Below, one piece after another: positions 18,607-25,093 of a stretch of DNA of 48,073 nucleotides (position 1 is its first letter; the number at the start of each line of letters is the position of its first letter). The notes below the pieces were generated by a model that ran no database searches, was not told the DNA's origin, and saw only the letters and a list, made by a program, of their open reading frames with translations. The DNA lies in contig JAGHRT010000011.1 of assembly GCA_018066245.1 (NCBI GenBank), forward strand, positions 1-48,073. Reading direction: 5' to 3'. The position numbers were made by a program, and so were the translations under genes. The stretch comes from Candidatus Equimonas faecalis (GTDB lineage Bacteria > Bacteroidota > Bacteroidia > Bacteroidales > Bacteroidaceae).

Positions 18607-19776
18607 CTATACGCGCTTGGTGAGTTCGGGGAGTATGCCGGCTTTCCATGCGGCAAAATCGTCGGCCAATATGTGGCGACGGGCCTCGCCCACCAGCCAG
18701 AGATAGAAACTCAGGTTGTGGATGGAGGCCACCTGCATGGCCAGTAGCTCCTTCGCTTTGAAAAGGTGGTGGATGTAGGCTTTGGTGTAGGCGGTATCAA
18801 CGTGGCTTGTGCCTTCGGGGTCGAGGGGCTCAAAGCAGTCGGCCCAGCGGGCGTTGCGCAGGTTGATGATGCCGCGTCGCGTGAATATCATGGCGTTGCG
18901 CCCGTTGCGTGTGGGCATGACGCAGTCGAACATGTCCACGCCGCGCTCTATGGCTTCCAGCAGGTTGGCGGGCGTACCCACGCCCATGAGGTAGCGTGGA
19001 CGGGAAGTGGGGAGTATTTCGTTCACCACCTCAATCATTTCGTACATCTGCTCAGCAGGTTCGCCCACGGCCAGTCCACCTATGGCATAGCCCTCGGCCT
19101 CTTTTTCCACGCAACGCTCCGCACTCTCACGGCGGAGGTCAGGATAGACGCAGCCCTGCACAATGGGAAATAGGGCCTGGTGGTAGCCGTACTGTTCGGG
19201 CGTATGGACAAAGCGATCCACGCAACGCTCCAGCCAGTGGAGGGTGAGGTTCAGCGACTTGCGGGCATACTGGCGGTCGGCGGTGCCTGGCGGGCACTCG
19301 TCGAAGGCCATCATGATGTCGGCCCCTATGGTACGCTCAATGTCCATCACACTCTCGGGTGAGAAAAAGTGCTTGCTGCCGTCGATGTGGCTGCGGAACT
19401 CGCAACCCTCGCGCCGCAGCTTGCGGATACCCGTGAGCGAGAACACCTGAAAGCCCCCGCTGTCGGTGAGCATGGGGCGCGGGAAACCATTGAACTTGTG
19501 CAGGCCGCCCGCGCGGTGGATGATGTCGGTGCCGGGGCGCAAGTAGAGATGGTAGGTGTTGCCGAGGATAATCTGGGCTTTGATGTCGTCCAGCAGTTCG
19601 CGCTGGTGCACGCCCTTCACGCTGGCTGCCGTACCCACGGGCATGAAGATGGGGGTGAGTATGTCGCCGTGGTCGGTATGGATGCGTCCGGCTCGTGCGC
19701 TGGAGCCCGTGTCGGTGTGTTCCAGTTGGAAGAAGTCGGCCTCGGGCCGCCAGCTATTTCTCAGCGTTGCCGTCAT
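18607..19776 (-). CDS. tgt: Queuine/preQ1 tRNA-ribosyltransferase
   Basis: A 389-residue enzyme that exchanges guanine 34 for preQ1 in GUN-anticodon tRNAs. Base-binding and catalytic segments are present: LTDSGGFQVFSL, FDECPPG, GGLAVGEP and the nucleophile region GVDMFDCVMPTRNGRN. The CxCxxC zinc-binding motif that normally follows (LDPECDCYTC in the E. coli enzyme) is replaced by LDPEGTSHVDTAY, so three zinc ligands are missing although the SIHNL His remains. The start overlaps the end of lon by 23 bp. Confidence 0.92.
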   Translation of the reverse strand: MTATLRNSWRPEADFFQLEHTDTGSSARAGRIHTDHGDILTPIFMPVGTAASVKGVHQRELLDDIKAQIILGNTYHLYLRPGTDIIHRAGGLHKFNGFPRPMLTDSGGFQVFSLTGIRKLRREGCEFRSHIDGSKHFFSPESVMDIERTIGADIMMAFDECPPGTADRQYARKSLNLTLHWLERCVDRFVHTPEQYGYHQALFPIVQGCVYPDLRRESAERCVEKEAEGYAIGGLAVGEPAEQMYEMIEVVNEILPTSRPRYLMGVGTPANLLEAIERGVDMFDCVMPTRNGRNAMIFTRRGIINLRNARWADCFEPLDPEGTSHVDTAYTKAYIHHLFKAKELLAMQVASIHNLSFYLWLVGEARRHILADDFAAWKAGILPELTKRV

Positions 19777-22249
19777 CGATGATGAAATTCAAAGGGTTAT
19801 CCACGCGTTCATCAAGCAGGGCATACTGCCACACCTCGCTCACCGTATCGACATAGTGGAATGTCAGGCCGGAACAATAGGCTGCGGGAATGTCCTCCAC
19901 GTTGCGCCTGTTGTCGCGGCACATGACGATGTCGGTGATGCCGGCCCGCTTGGCCGCCAGTATCTTCTCTTTGATGCCGCCCACGGGAAGCACCTTGCCG
20001 CGCAGGGTGATTTCACCAGTCATGGCGATATGCTTGCGCACGCGGCGCTGTGTGACGGCTGAAGCAATGCTTGTGGCTATGGTGATGCCCGCCGAGGGGC
20101 CGTCCTTGGGCGTGGCTCCTTCCGGCACGTGAATGTGTACGCCCCACTGGTCGAACACTCGGTAGTCAATGCCCAGCTCGTCGCAGTGTGCCCGCACGTA
20201 TTCCATGGCCAGCATGGCGCTCTCCTTCATCACGTCGCCCAGATTGCCCGTCAGGGTGAGGTGCGCTCCCTTCTGCCGGCTTAGCGAGGTCTCGATAAAC
20301 AGTATCTCACCGCCTACGCTTGTCCAGGCTAGGCCCGTAACCACGCCAGCATCGGCATTGCCCTGATAGATGTCGCGATTGAAGGGCGGCACGCCCAGAT
20401 AGCGCTCCACATCTTTCGGACGTAGGGCCTTCTGCTTGCGGGCGGTGGGCTTGTCGGTTGTGGCTGAGGGGATGCCGTCGGCATCGGCCTCGGTGGCTTC
20501 GACGGCCATCTTGCGCACGATTTTGTTAATTTGCTTGGCCAACTGGCGCACGCCGCTCTCGCGCGTGTACTTTTCTATTATGTATTCTATAGCGGTAGGA
20601 ACGAGACGCACGTCCAGGCTCTTCTCCACGCCAAGGCTTTGCAGCTCACGCGGAATCAGGTGGTGGCGGGCGATTTCCAGTTTTTCCTCAGTCAGATAGC
20701 CCTCCACGTTGATGAGCTCCATGCGGTCGAGTAGGGGAGCGGGGATGCCCTGCAGCGTGTTGGCCGTGGCGATGAAAAGCACGCGGCTCAGGTCGTAGTC
20801 AAAGTCGAAATAGTTGTCGTGGAACTGGCTGTTCTGCTCGGGGTCAAGCACTTCCAGAAGGGCGCTCTGCGGGTCGCCATGGTGCATATTGGCCGTAACC
20901 TTGTCAATCTCGTCGAGTACGAACACGGGGTTGTCCGTCTCGGCTTTTACGATGCCCTTCATGATGCGTCCGGCCATGGCTGCCACGTATGTGCGGCGAT
21001 GTCCGCGAATTTCGGCCTCGTCGTGTATGCCGGCAAGGCTCACACGCACATATTCGCGCCCCAACGAAGTGGCGATGCTGCGCCCCAGCGAGGTTTTGCC
21101 CACTCCCGGAGGACCCCAGAGGCAAAGAATGGGCATCCGGCGGCTGCCGGAGAGGCGCATGAGGGCAATTTGCTCAATGATGCGCTCTTTCACCTTGTCC
21201 AGACCGTAGTGATCCTTGTCTAACTGGCGGCGGGCATGGCGTATGTCCATGTTGTCGTCCGACACGGTGCCCCACGGCAAGTTCAGAGCCTGCGTCAGAT
21301 AGTCGTTCTGCACGCTGTAGTCGGGGCTACGCGTGTTGAGCATTTCCAGCTTGTCAATCTCCTTGGCCAGCATCCTGCGGGTGGCTTCCGGCATCAAGCT
21401 GAGGTTTTCGAGCTTCTCACGGAATGATTTGGCTTCGGCTGCCGCGCTGTCGCCCAATTCCTCCTGAATATTCTTCACCTGCTGCTGCAGGAAATACTCG
21501 CGCTGCTGCTTGTTCAGCTCCTGGTGGGCGGAACTGGCAATCTCGTGCTTCAGCTTGAGATACTGTACCTCGCGCCCCAACATGGACAGGAGCTGGTAGG
21601 CTCGGCGCTTGAGGTCGTTTTCCTCCAGCAACTTGTATTTTTCGTCCAGCGGGAAGGGGAGATTCGTACAAAGGAAATTGATGAAGAACACGGGGTTGCG
21701 GATGCCCATAATGTTGGCCACCACCTCGTCGGGCATACCCTCCTGAAACTGTAGGAAGTCATGCAACTCATCGCGGCAGGCACTCACGGCAGCCTCATAT
21801 TCTTTGTCTTTCTCCTTGGGCACGGCTTCTGAAATCGGCGTAACCTGACCTTTGAGATAGGAACGGCCATGTATGAGCTTGTCCAAGTGGAATTTACCGT
21901 AGCCTTGGAGAATGGCCGTCATCGTGCCGTCGGAAGTTTCAAAGTGCTGGAGAACTTTGGCCGCTATGCCGAGGTCGTAGAGATCCTGACGGCGCGGTGA
22001 GTCCACGTCAGGGTCGCGCTGCGTCACCACGCCGAACATCATGTCCTTCTTGATAGCCATCTCTATCAGACGGCGCGAAGAATCACGGCTCACGGCGATG
22101 GAGCCGAGGTTTACAGGGAATATCTGCATCCCCTTCATAGGCAGGATGGGCATCTCGGTGGGAAATTCCGTGTTAATGATATTCGAGAAGTTGCCATCGA
22201 AGTCCACGATGAGGCTGAAGGGATTTTTGTCGTTGCTTTTCTTGCTCAT
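19754..22249 (-). CDS. lon: ATP-dependent protease Lon
   Basis: An 831-residue Lon. The N-terminal substrate domain (about 30-230) and coiled coil precede an AAA+ module with [15 protein letters not shown] (Walker A), VFVLDEIDK (Walker B) and a sensor region. The C-terminal Ser-Lys protease domain has the catalytic Ser in [14 protein letters not shown] and Lys in [14 protein letters not shown]. It degrades misfolded and regulatory proteins. It lies 122 bp downstream of tRNA-Pro and overlaps tgt by 23 bp, so tRNA-Pro, lon and tgt may be read together. Confidence 0.96.
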   Translation of the reverse strand: MSKKSNDKNPFSLIVDFDGNFSNIINTEFPTEMPILPMKGMQIFPVNLGSIAVSRDSSRRLIEMAIKKDMMFGVVTQRDPDVDSPRRQDLYDLGIAAKVLQHFETSDGTMTAILQGYGKFHLDKLIHGRSYLKGQVTPISEAVPKEKDKEYEAAVSACRDELHDFLQFQEGMPDEVVANIMGIRNPVFFINFLCTNLPFPLDEKYKLLEENDLKRRAYQLLSMLGREVQYLKLKHEIASSAHQELNKQQREYFLQQQVKNIQEELGDSAAAEAKSFREKLENLSLMPEATRRMLAKEIDKLEMLNTRSPDYSVQNDYLTQALNLPWGTVSDDNMDIRHARRQLDKDHYGLDKVKERIIEQIALMRLSGSRRMPILCLWGPPGVGKTSLGRSIATSLGREYVRVSLAGIHDEAEIRGHRRTYVAAMAGRIMKGIVKAETDNPVFVLDEIDKVTANMHHGDPQSALLEVLDPEQNSQFHDNYFDFDYDLSRVLFIATANTLQGIPAPLLDRMELINVEGYLTEEKLEIARHHLIPRELQSLGVEKSLDVRLVPTAIEYIIEKYTRESGVRQLAKQINKIVRKMAVEATEADADGIPSATTDKPTARKQKALRPKDVERYLGVPPFNRDIYQGNADAGVVTGLAWTSVGGEILFIETSLSRQKGAHLTLTGNLGDVMKESAMLAMEYVRAHCDELGIDYRVFDQWGVHIHVPEGATPKDGPSAGITIATSIASAVTQRRVRKHIAMTGEITLRGKVLPVGGIKEKILAAKRAGITDIVMCRDNRRNVEDIPAAYCSGLTFHYVDTVSEVWQYALLDERVDNPLNFIIDDGNAEK

Positions 22250-22371
22250 AAAAAAGATGAAACCTTGGTTCTTTTCCCCGACCTTAGCTACTCGGAAAAA
22301 CGTGCATCACTGCAGTGTTTCCTGCTGTAGCAGTTAAGGTTAAGGTAAGGCCAAGGTTGCTGTTTATAGTG

Positions 22372-22444
22372 TCGGATAGAGGCGACTCGAACGCCCGACC
22401 CCCACGTCCCGAACGTGGTGCGCTACCAACTGCGCTACTATCCG
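22372..22444 (-). tRNA. tRNA-Pro (anticodon CGG)
   Basis: On the minus strand the acceptor stem CGGATAG pairs with CTATCCG. The D arm contains GCGCAGTTGGTAGCGC, the anticodon arm is CCACG-TTCGGGA-CGTGG (anticodon CGG), and the T loop is GCGTTCGAGTCGC. No CCA is encoded. Confidence 0.93.
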
Positions 22445-22544
22445 TTTCCTTTTGTTCTGCCCGCAAGTTCACTTTTCCGCTTTTGCGGCCATTGAAAAGC
22501 TGAAAAGCATGTCTCTCAGCGTCTCCCCGCAGGCATATCGGGTG

Positions 22545-22576
22545 CAAAAGTACGAATTTTCCGCGACACGTGCAAG
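22545..22576 (-). promoter_or_regulatory. Promoter of tRNA-Pro and probably lon
   Basis: The minus strand reads CTTG (plus 22573-22576), 20 bp, then TACTTTTG (plus 22545-22552). It lies about 100 bp upstream of the tRNA. The rest of the 22445-22763 gap shows no gene. Confidence 0.6.
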
Positions 22577-22763
22577 TATTTCCTTGAAAAAACATCCATT
22601 TTCTCGCTTTTTGTGCCAAAATTCTCGGTGTATGCCAAATAGCATTAATAGGAATTGTAGGATTCGGGATAGGATGTGAAGTGGGGAGGTTATATCAGAA
22701 TTGTTGCCAGAAGGCAATTGCCATATCTGATTCGTGGGCATGTATAGAGGGAAAAGGGAAAGA

Positions 22764-22796
22764 AAATGCTGCGCGGTTGTGAGCCGCGCAGCATTT
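22764..22796 (-). terminator. Terminator of the small-protein operon
   Basis: A perfect 13-bp stem, AAATGCTGCGCGG at 22764-22776 with CCGCGCAGCATTT at 22784-22796, has a 7-base loop. On the minus strand it is followed by TTTCTTTCCCTTTTCC. It lies 24 bp beyond the last small gene. The right arm (CGCAGCATTTGG.TGAAAG) recurs at 22964-22983, showing that it belongs to a duplicated unit. Confidence 0.85.
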
Positions 22797-22820
22797 GGAT
22801 GAAAGAGTAAATAGAATCAA

Positions 22821-22925
22821 CTAATCGTCATCTTCATCATAGTCGTTGCCGTTAATAAGCTGGTTGCCAATTTCTTGAAGTGCACCTCCAATAAAACCTT
22901 TGGCAAATTCGGAAAAGAGTCCCAT
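22821..22925 (-). CDS. 34-residue miniprotein with acidic tail, paralogue A
   Basis: An ATG at 22925 opens 34 codons to TAG 22821-22823. The start is MGLFSEFAKGFIGGALQEI and the end is NDYDEDDD: a probable amphipathic or hydrophobic helix followed by a strongly acidic tail. It shares MG-[FL]-[WF]-x-[DE]-F-x-x-GFIxG and an almost identical leader (ATTCACATTACTAAC ... ACATTACAACT before ATG) with the next gene upstream, so the two arose by tandem duplication. No signal peptide or known family is recognised. Conservation of the leader, start and acidic tail argues that it is translated. It is the last gene of the operon. Confidence 0.6.
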   Translation of the reverse strand: MGLFSEFAKGFIGGALQEIGNQLINGNDYDEDDD

Positions 22926-22991
22926 AGTTGTAATGTTTTAAGGGTTAGTAATGTGAATGATCACGCAGCATTTGGCTGAAAGCGGTCGTAG

Positions 22992-23069
22992 CTATTCATC
23001 GTCGTCGCTGCCACCACCGGAAATCCATCCTTCAATGAATCCTTCAATAAAATCTGTCCAGAATCCCAT
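22992..23069 (-). CDS. 25-residue miniprotein with acidic tail, paralogue B
   Basis: An ATG at 23069 opens 25 codons to TAG 22992-22994. The protein starts MGFWTDFIEGFIEGWISGGG and ends SDDDE. Frame extension upstream to 23186 is possible but crosses the conserved leader shared with paralogue A, so the short form is preferred. Two Phe-Ile-Glu-Gly repeats give an amphipathic aromatic helix, then a Gly hinge and acidic tail. It lies 46 bp downstream of the 48-residue gene. Function unknown; a membrane-associated peptide or a secreted peptide are both possible. Confidence 0.58.
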   Translation of the reverse strand: MGFWTDFIEGFIEGWISGGGSDDDE

Positions 23070-23115
23070 AGTTGTAATGTTTAAGTTAGTAATGTGAATT
23101 ATAAGGCGGGGGCGT

Positions 23116-23262
23116 TTAGTCCCTTTTGCTTTTCTTTGTGTAACGGGGCGTGTATATTGTTGGTTGGACAGGTTCGATGTATTCATTCATCCAATCTTCC
23201 ATCCAAGCGATGGCGGAACCTACAAGGCTTTTTGCCTTGCCTTTTAAATCATGCTGTAACAT
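23116..23262 (-). CDS. 48-residue small basic protein, function unknown
   Basis: An ATG at 23262 opens 48 codons to TAA 23116-23118. The start is MLQHDLKGKAKSLVGSAIAW, the middle holds MEDWMNEYIEP, and the end is TPRYTKKSKRD. A central Trp-rich amphipathic helix (AIAWMEDWMNEYIE) sits between basic ends. It lies 34 bp after the DUF1232 gene and 46 bp before miniprotein B, in the same direction. No known family is recognised. Confidence 0.55.
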   Translation of the reverse strand: MLQHDLKGKAKSLVGSAIAWMEDWMNEYIEPVQPTIYTPRYTKKSKRD

Positions 23263-23296
23263 AAAGCAAGAGAAATTTTATAGTGAGTAATAGAGT

Positions 23297-23581
23297 TTAC
23301 TGAAAGAGCGAGACGATAAATCCAGCCAGGAGGAAGAGCAGAAGAATGACTATGCCACCGAGGATGATACCTATCCATTTGAGTGTCTTTGCAATAGTAG
23401 ATAGCGTCTGACTGCTTTCGGCTGTGAATTGCTGAATACAGTTCAATCCCGTTGTGGCCGTTATGATGAAATCGTCTATCCAACCTACGACAGGAATGTC
23501 AGGAATGATATCTATGGGGCTGACATCGTAGAGCAAGGCCAATCCCATAAAGACGAGGGAGGATACTTCTTTGCCGTTCAT
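23297..23581 (-). CDS. DUF1232 (YkvA-like) small membrane protein
   Basis: A 94-residue protein with the DUF1232 signature YDVSPIDIIPDIPVVGWIDD at residues 18-37 and one C-terminal membrane segment at about 68-92 (IILGGIVILLLFLLAGFIV). DUF1232 proteins are small and usually membrane-bound; their function is unknown. It starts 12 bp after the zinc-ribbon gene and is the most recognisable member of this small operon. The ATG at 23581 gives the usual short N-terminus. Confidence 0.85.
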   Translation of the reverse strand: MNGKEVSSLVFMGLALLYDVSPIDIIPDIPVVGWIDDFIITATTGLNCIQQFTAESSQTLSTIAKTLKWIGIILGGIVILLLFLLAGFIVSLFQ

Positions 23582-23593
23582 TTTTATTGTTTC

Positions 23594-23839
23594 TTAGAGT
23601 GCAGGAGAGTGCCGGCCTTTGTTGCCTCCGTTGGGGTGGTAGGGGCAAGGGGCTGTTACCATTTGCATGATTGACGAGAAGGTGCGTCCGCAGTAGCGAC
23701 ATGTGTAGCGCGACTTGAGGCTTCCTTCGTAGAGTTTGTGATACCCTCGGTTACTGCCGTTAGGATGGTAGGGGCAGGGGGCGGTGGCGAGTTGCCGTAC
23801 ATCGTGGAACTGGCGTCCACAGTATTCGCAATATACCAT
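23594..23839 (-). CDS. 81-residue duplicated zinc-binding protein
   Basis: Two repeats of about 43 residues, each with CxxC, 14 residues, CPYH, 8 residues, His. Ligand candidates are Cys4, Cys7, Cys22, His25, His34 and Cys47, Cys50, Cys65, His68, His77. The repeats share YCGRxF, TAPCPYHPNG and N-x-G-x-H. Similar unnamed Bacteroidales proteins with CxYCGxxF...HPNGxNKGxH are familiar to me, but no function is known. Zinc binding is inferred from spacing. It is the first gene of the small-protein operon, 12 bp before the DUF1232 gene. Confidence 0.78.
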   Translation of the reverse strand: MVYCEYCGRQFHDVRQLATAPCPYHPNGSNRGYHKLYEGSLKSRYTCRYCGRTFSSIMQMVTAPCPYHPNGGNKGRHSPAL

Positions 23840-23852
23840 ACTGTTGGGGTTT

Positions 23853-23900
23853 TAAGAATTAGTAAATTAGCAATGGCGGATTTAGGAGATTTAGGGGAAT
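23853..23900. repeat. Imperfect octamer array in the small-protein operon leader
   Basis: TAAGAATT, AGTAAATT, AGCAATGG and later AGGGGAAT units lie roughly in 8-bp phase between the promoter and first start. They are more degenerate than the arrays at 2404 and 47816. Confidence 0.45.
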
Positions 23901-23907
23901 TGCGCTG

Positions 23908-23940
23908 CAAAAGTACAAAAAAGTGGATATGCGATGCAAG
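23908..23940 (-). promoter_or_regulatory. Promoter of the small-protein operon
   Basis: The minus strand reads CTTG (plus 23937-23940), 21 bp, then TACTTTTG (plus 23908-23915). It lies about 70 bp before the zinc-ribbon start. No other gene lies in the 23840-24084 gap. Confidence 0.6.
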
Positions 23941-24084
23941 AGCGTGTGGGGCGTTGTAGCACAATTTTGTAGCAAAACGTCAAAATTTACCGAAATGCCA
24001 CTGCCGCATCTTTCAAAAAGGAGATTACAAGCGAACGTACAGGATGCGAGAACATCCTCACGTAGGCGCGATAGATAATAAGGC

Positions 24085-24118
24085 ACGAGGCACCAAATCC
24101 TTGCGGATGGTGCCTCGT
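24085..24118 (-). terminator. Terminator of the outer-membrane protein gene
   Basis: A perfect 11-bp stem, ACGAGGCACCA at 24085-24095 with TGGTGCCTCGT at 24108-24118. On the minus strand it is followed by GCCTTATTATC. It lies 31 bp beyond the gene's stop. Confidence 0.75.
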
Positions 24119-24148
24119 CCTATATAAATAAATATGGAGAATTGCTTA

Positions 24149-24835
24149 TTAGAAGCGATAGCCCAAGGTGATGGCGCAGTTGAAAGTCTTGTACTTGGGA
24201 TAGACGTTGGCATAGGTGCTGCGGAAGGTGTCGCGCAGAATGTCTTCCACACCCCAGTCCATGGCTACGTTGAGGCTGTAGTGCTGATTGTATTCAGCAC
24301 CGAAGCGGATACCTATACCCCAGTCGAAGCGCTGGAAACCCAGTTCAGGCAGACCGTTGAAGAGGTCGTAGTCGCCAGTATGGTGGTTTTTCAGGATGTT
24401 GTAGTGGTGGTTGCCAATGGTATCATCGTCGAAGCTAAACACGCCACGACCGCCAGGAGCTACGGCAAAGAAAGGACCGAAGTCGGCAAACACGCCCAAC
24501 TCGGGGATGATGTTGTACTGGAAACCGATGTGAATGGGCACCTGGAGGTAGTGCAGGACATTCTTGTTCACGCAGATGCCAAGGTCTTTCCTATTGCCCT
24601 TCATGGCGTAGTTCAGGCCGCCCATAATATAGGTACCGTGGGCTTTCTCAAACATGTACTGAGCATAGATGCCGAGGTTGGCACCGGCTTTGGCGCTGTA
24701 CTCGCTGTTGCGGATGTTGCTGATGTCCACACCAACTTGTCCTTGGAAGGTAAGACCGGGTTTGGGCTCATTGTCAAGAGCCATGGCGCTGGTGAAACAG
24801 AAAAGTCCCAGTGCGGCTGCGATAAGTTTTTTCAT
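24149..24835 (-). CDS. Outer-membrane beta-barrel protein (PorT-like)
   Basis: A 228-residue protein with a clear signal peptide (MKKLIAAALGLFCFTSAMA, cleaved near ALA/LDN). Alternating strands follow, such as LTFQGQVGVDISNI, NLGIYAQYMFE, VPIHIGFQYNI and RFGAEYNQHYSL, with a terminal aromatic strand FNCAITLGYRF, as in eight-stranded barrels. It should sit in the outer membrane. No specific function can be given. It has its own -7 box upstream and a terminator downstream, so it is monocistronic. Confidence 0.82.
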   Translation of the reverse strand: MKKLIAAALGLFCFTSAMALDNEPKPGLTFQGQVGVDISNIRNSEYSAKAGANLGIYAQYMFEKAHGTYIMGGLNYAMKGNRKDLGICVNKNVLHYLQVPIHIGFQYNIIPELGVFADFGPFFAVAPGGRGVFSFDDDTIGNHHYNILKNHHTGDYDLFNGLPELGFQRFDWGIGIRFGAEYNQHYSLNVAMDWGVEDILRDTFRSTYANVYPKYKTFNCAITLGYRF

Positions 24836-24890
24836 GATTTTTTTGTTTGGAAATTTTGTTAGGTAAAAGGGAAATAATGGTTTTGCGCTG

Positions 24891-24898
24891 CAAAGATA
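24891..24898 (-). promoter_or_regulatory. -7 box upstream of the outer-membrane protein gene
   Basis: TATCTTTG on the minus strand fits TANNTTTG, 56 bp before the ATG. A -33 match is weak, so only the -7 element is claimed. Confidence 0.5.
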
Positions 24899-25010
24899 GG
24901 AATAACTGCCGAATAAATTGAGATTTTTATGGAAAAATACGCCAAAATCTTAGGAAAGCGTGCGAAAAGTGCCAATTCTGAGGGTTTGATGCGCATTTCA
25001 ATGTGTTTTC

Positions 25011-25042
25011 CTTGCCCAAGTGTGGGGATTTTACTATATTTG
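25011..25042 (+). promoter_or_regulatory. Promoter of the sialidase gene
   Basis: CTTG at 25011-25014, 20 bp, then TATATTTG at 25035-25042, matching the Bacteroidetes consensus on the plus strand. It lies 52 bp before the ATG at 25094, which rules out the longer in-frame start at 24929. Confidence 0.75.
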
Positions 25043-25093
25043 CCAACGAAATCAACCCAAACAAGCAAAAATCACCAAGAACAAACAAGACCT

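Larger units (their letters stand above)
22784..23099. repeat. Tandem duplication carrying the two miniprotein genes
   Basis: Copy 1 (22784-22959) and copy 2 (22962-23099) each contain, in plus order: CGCAGCATTTGG.TGAAAG, a miniprotein gene on the minus strand, then CCCATAGTTGTAATGTTT and TTAGTAATGTGAAT. Flanks are nearly identical while the coding parts have diverged, keeping the motif near the start and the acidic end. Confidence 0.75.

Noticed and set aside
23070-23186. Longer 64-residue form of miniprotein B
   Set aside because: The extension crosses the leader conserved with paralogue A and overlaps the 48-residue gene in another frame.
22764-23940. Phage or toxin-antitoxin remnant
   Set aside because: No integrase, phage structural protein, toxin fold or antitoxin DNA-binding domain is seen among the small proteins.
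24929-25093. 55-residue N-terminal extension of the sialidase
   Set aside because: It would start upstream of the promoter and bury the signal peptide.
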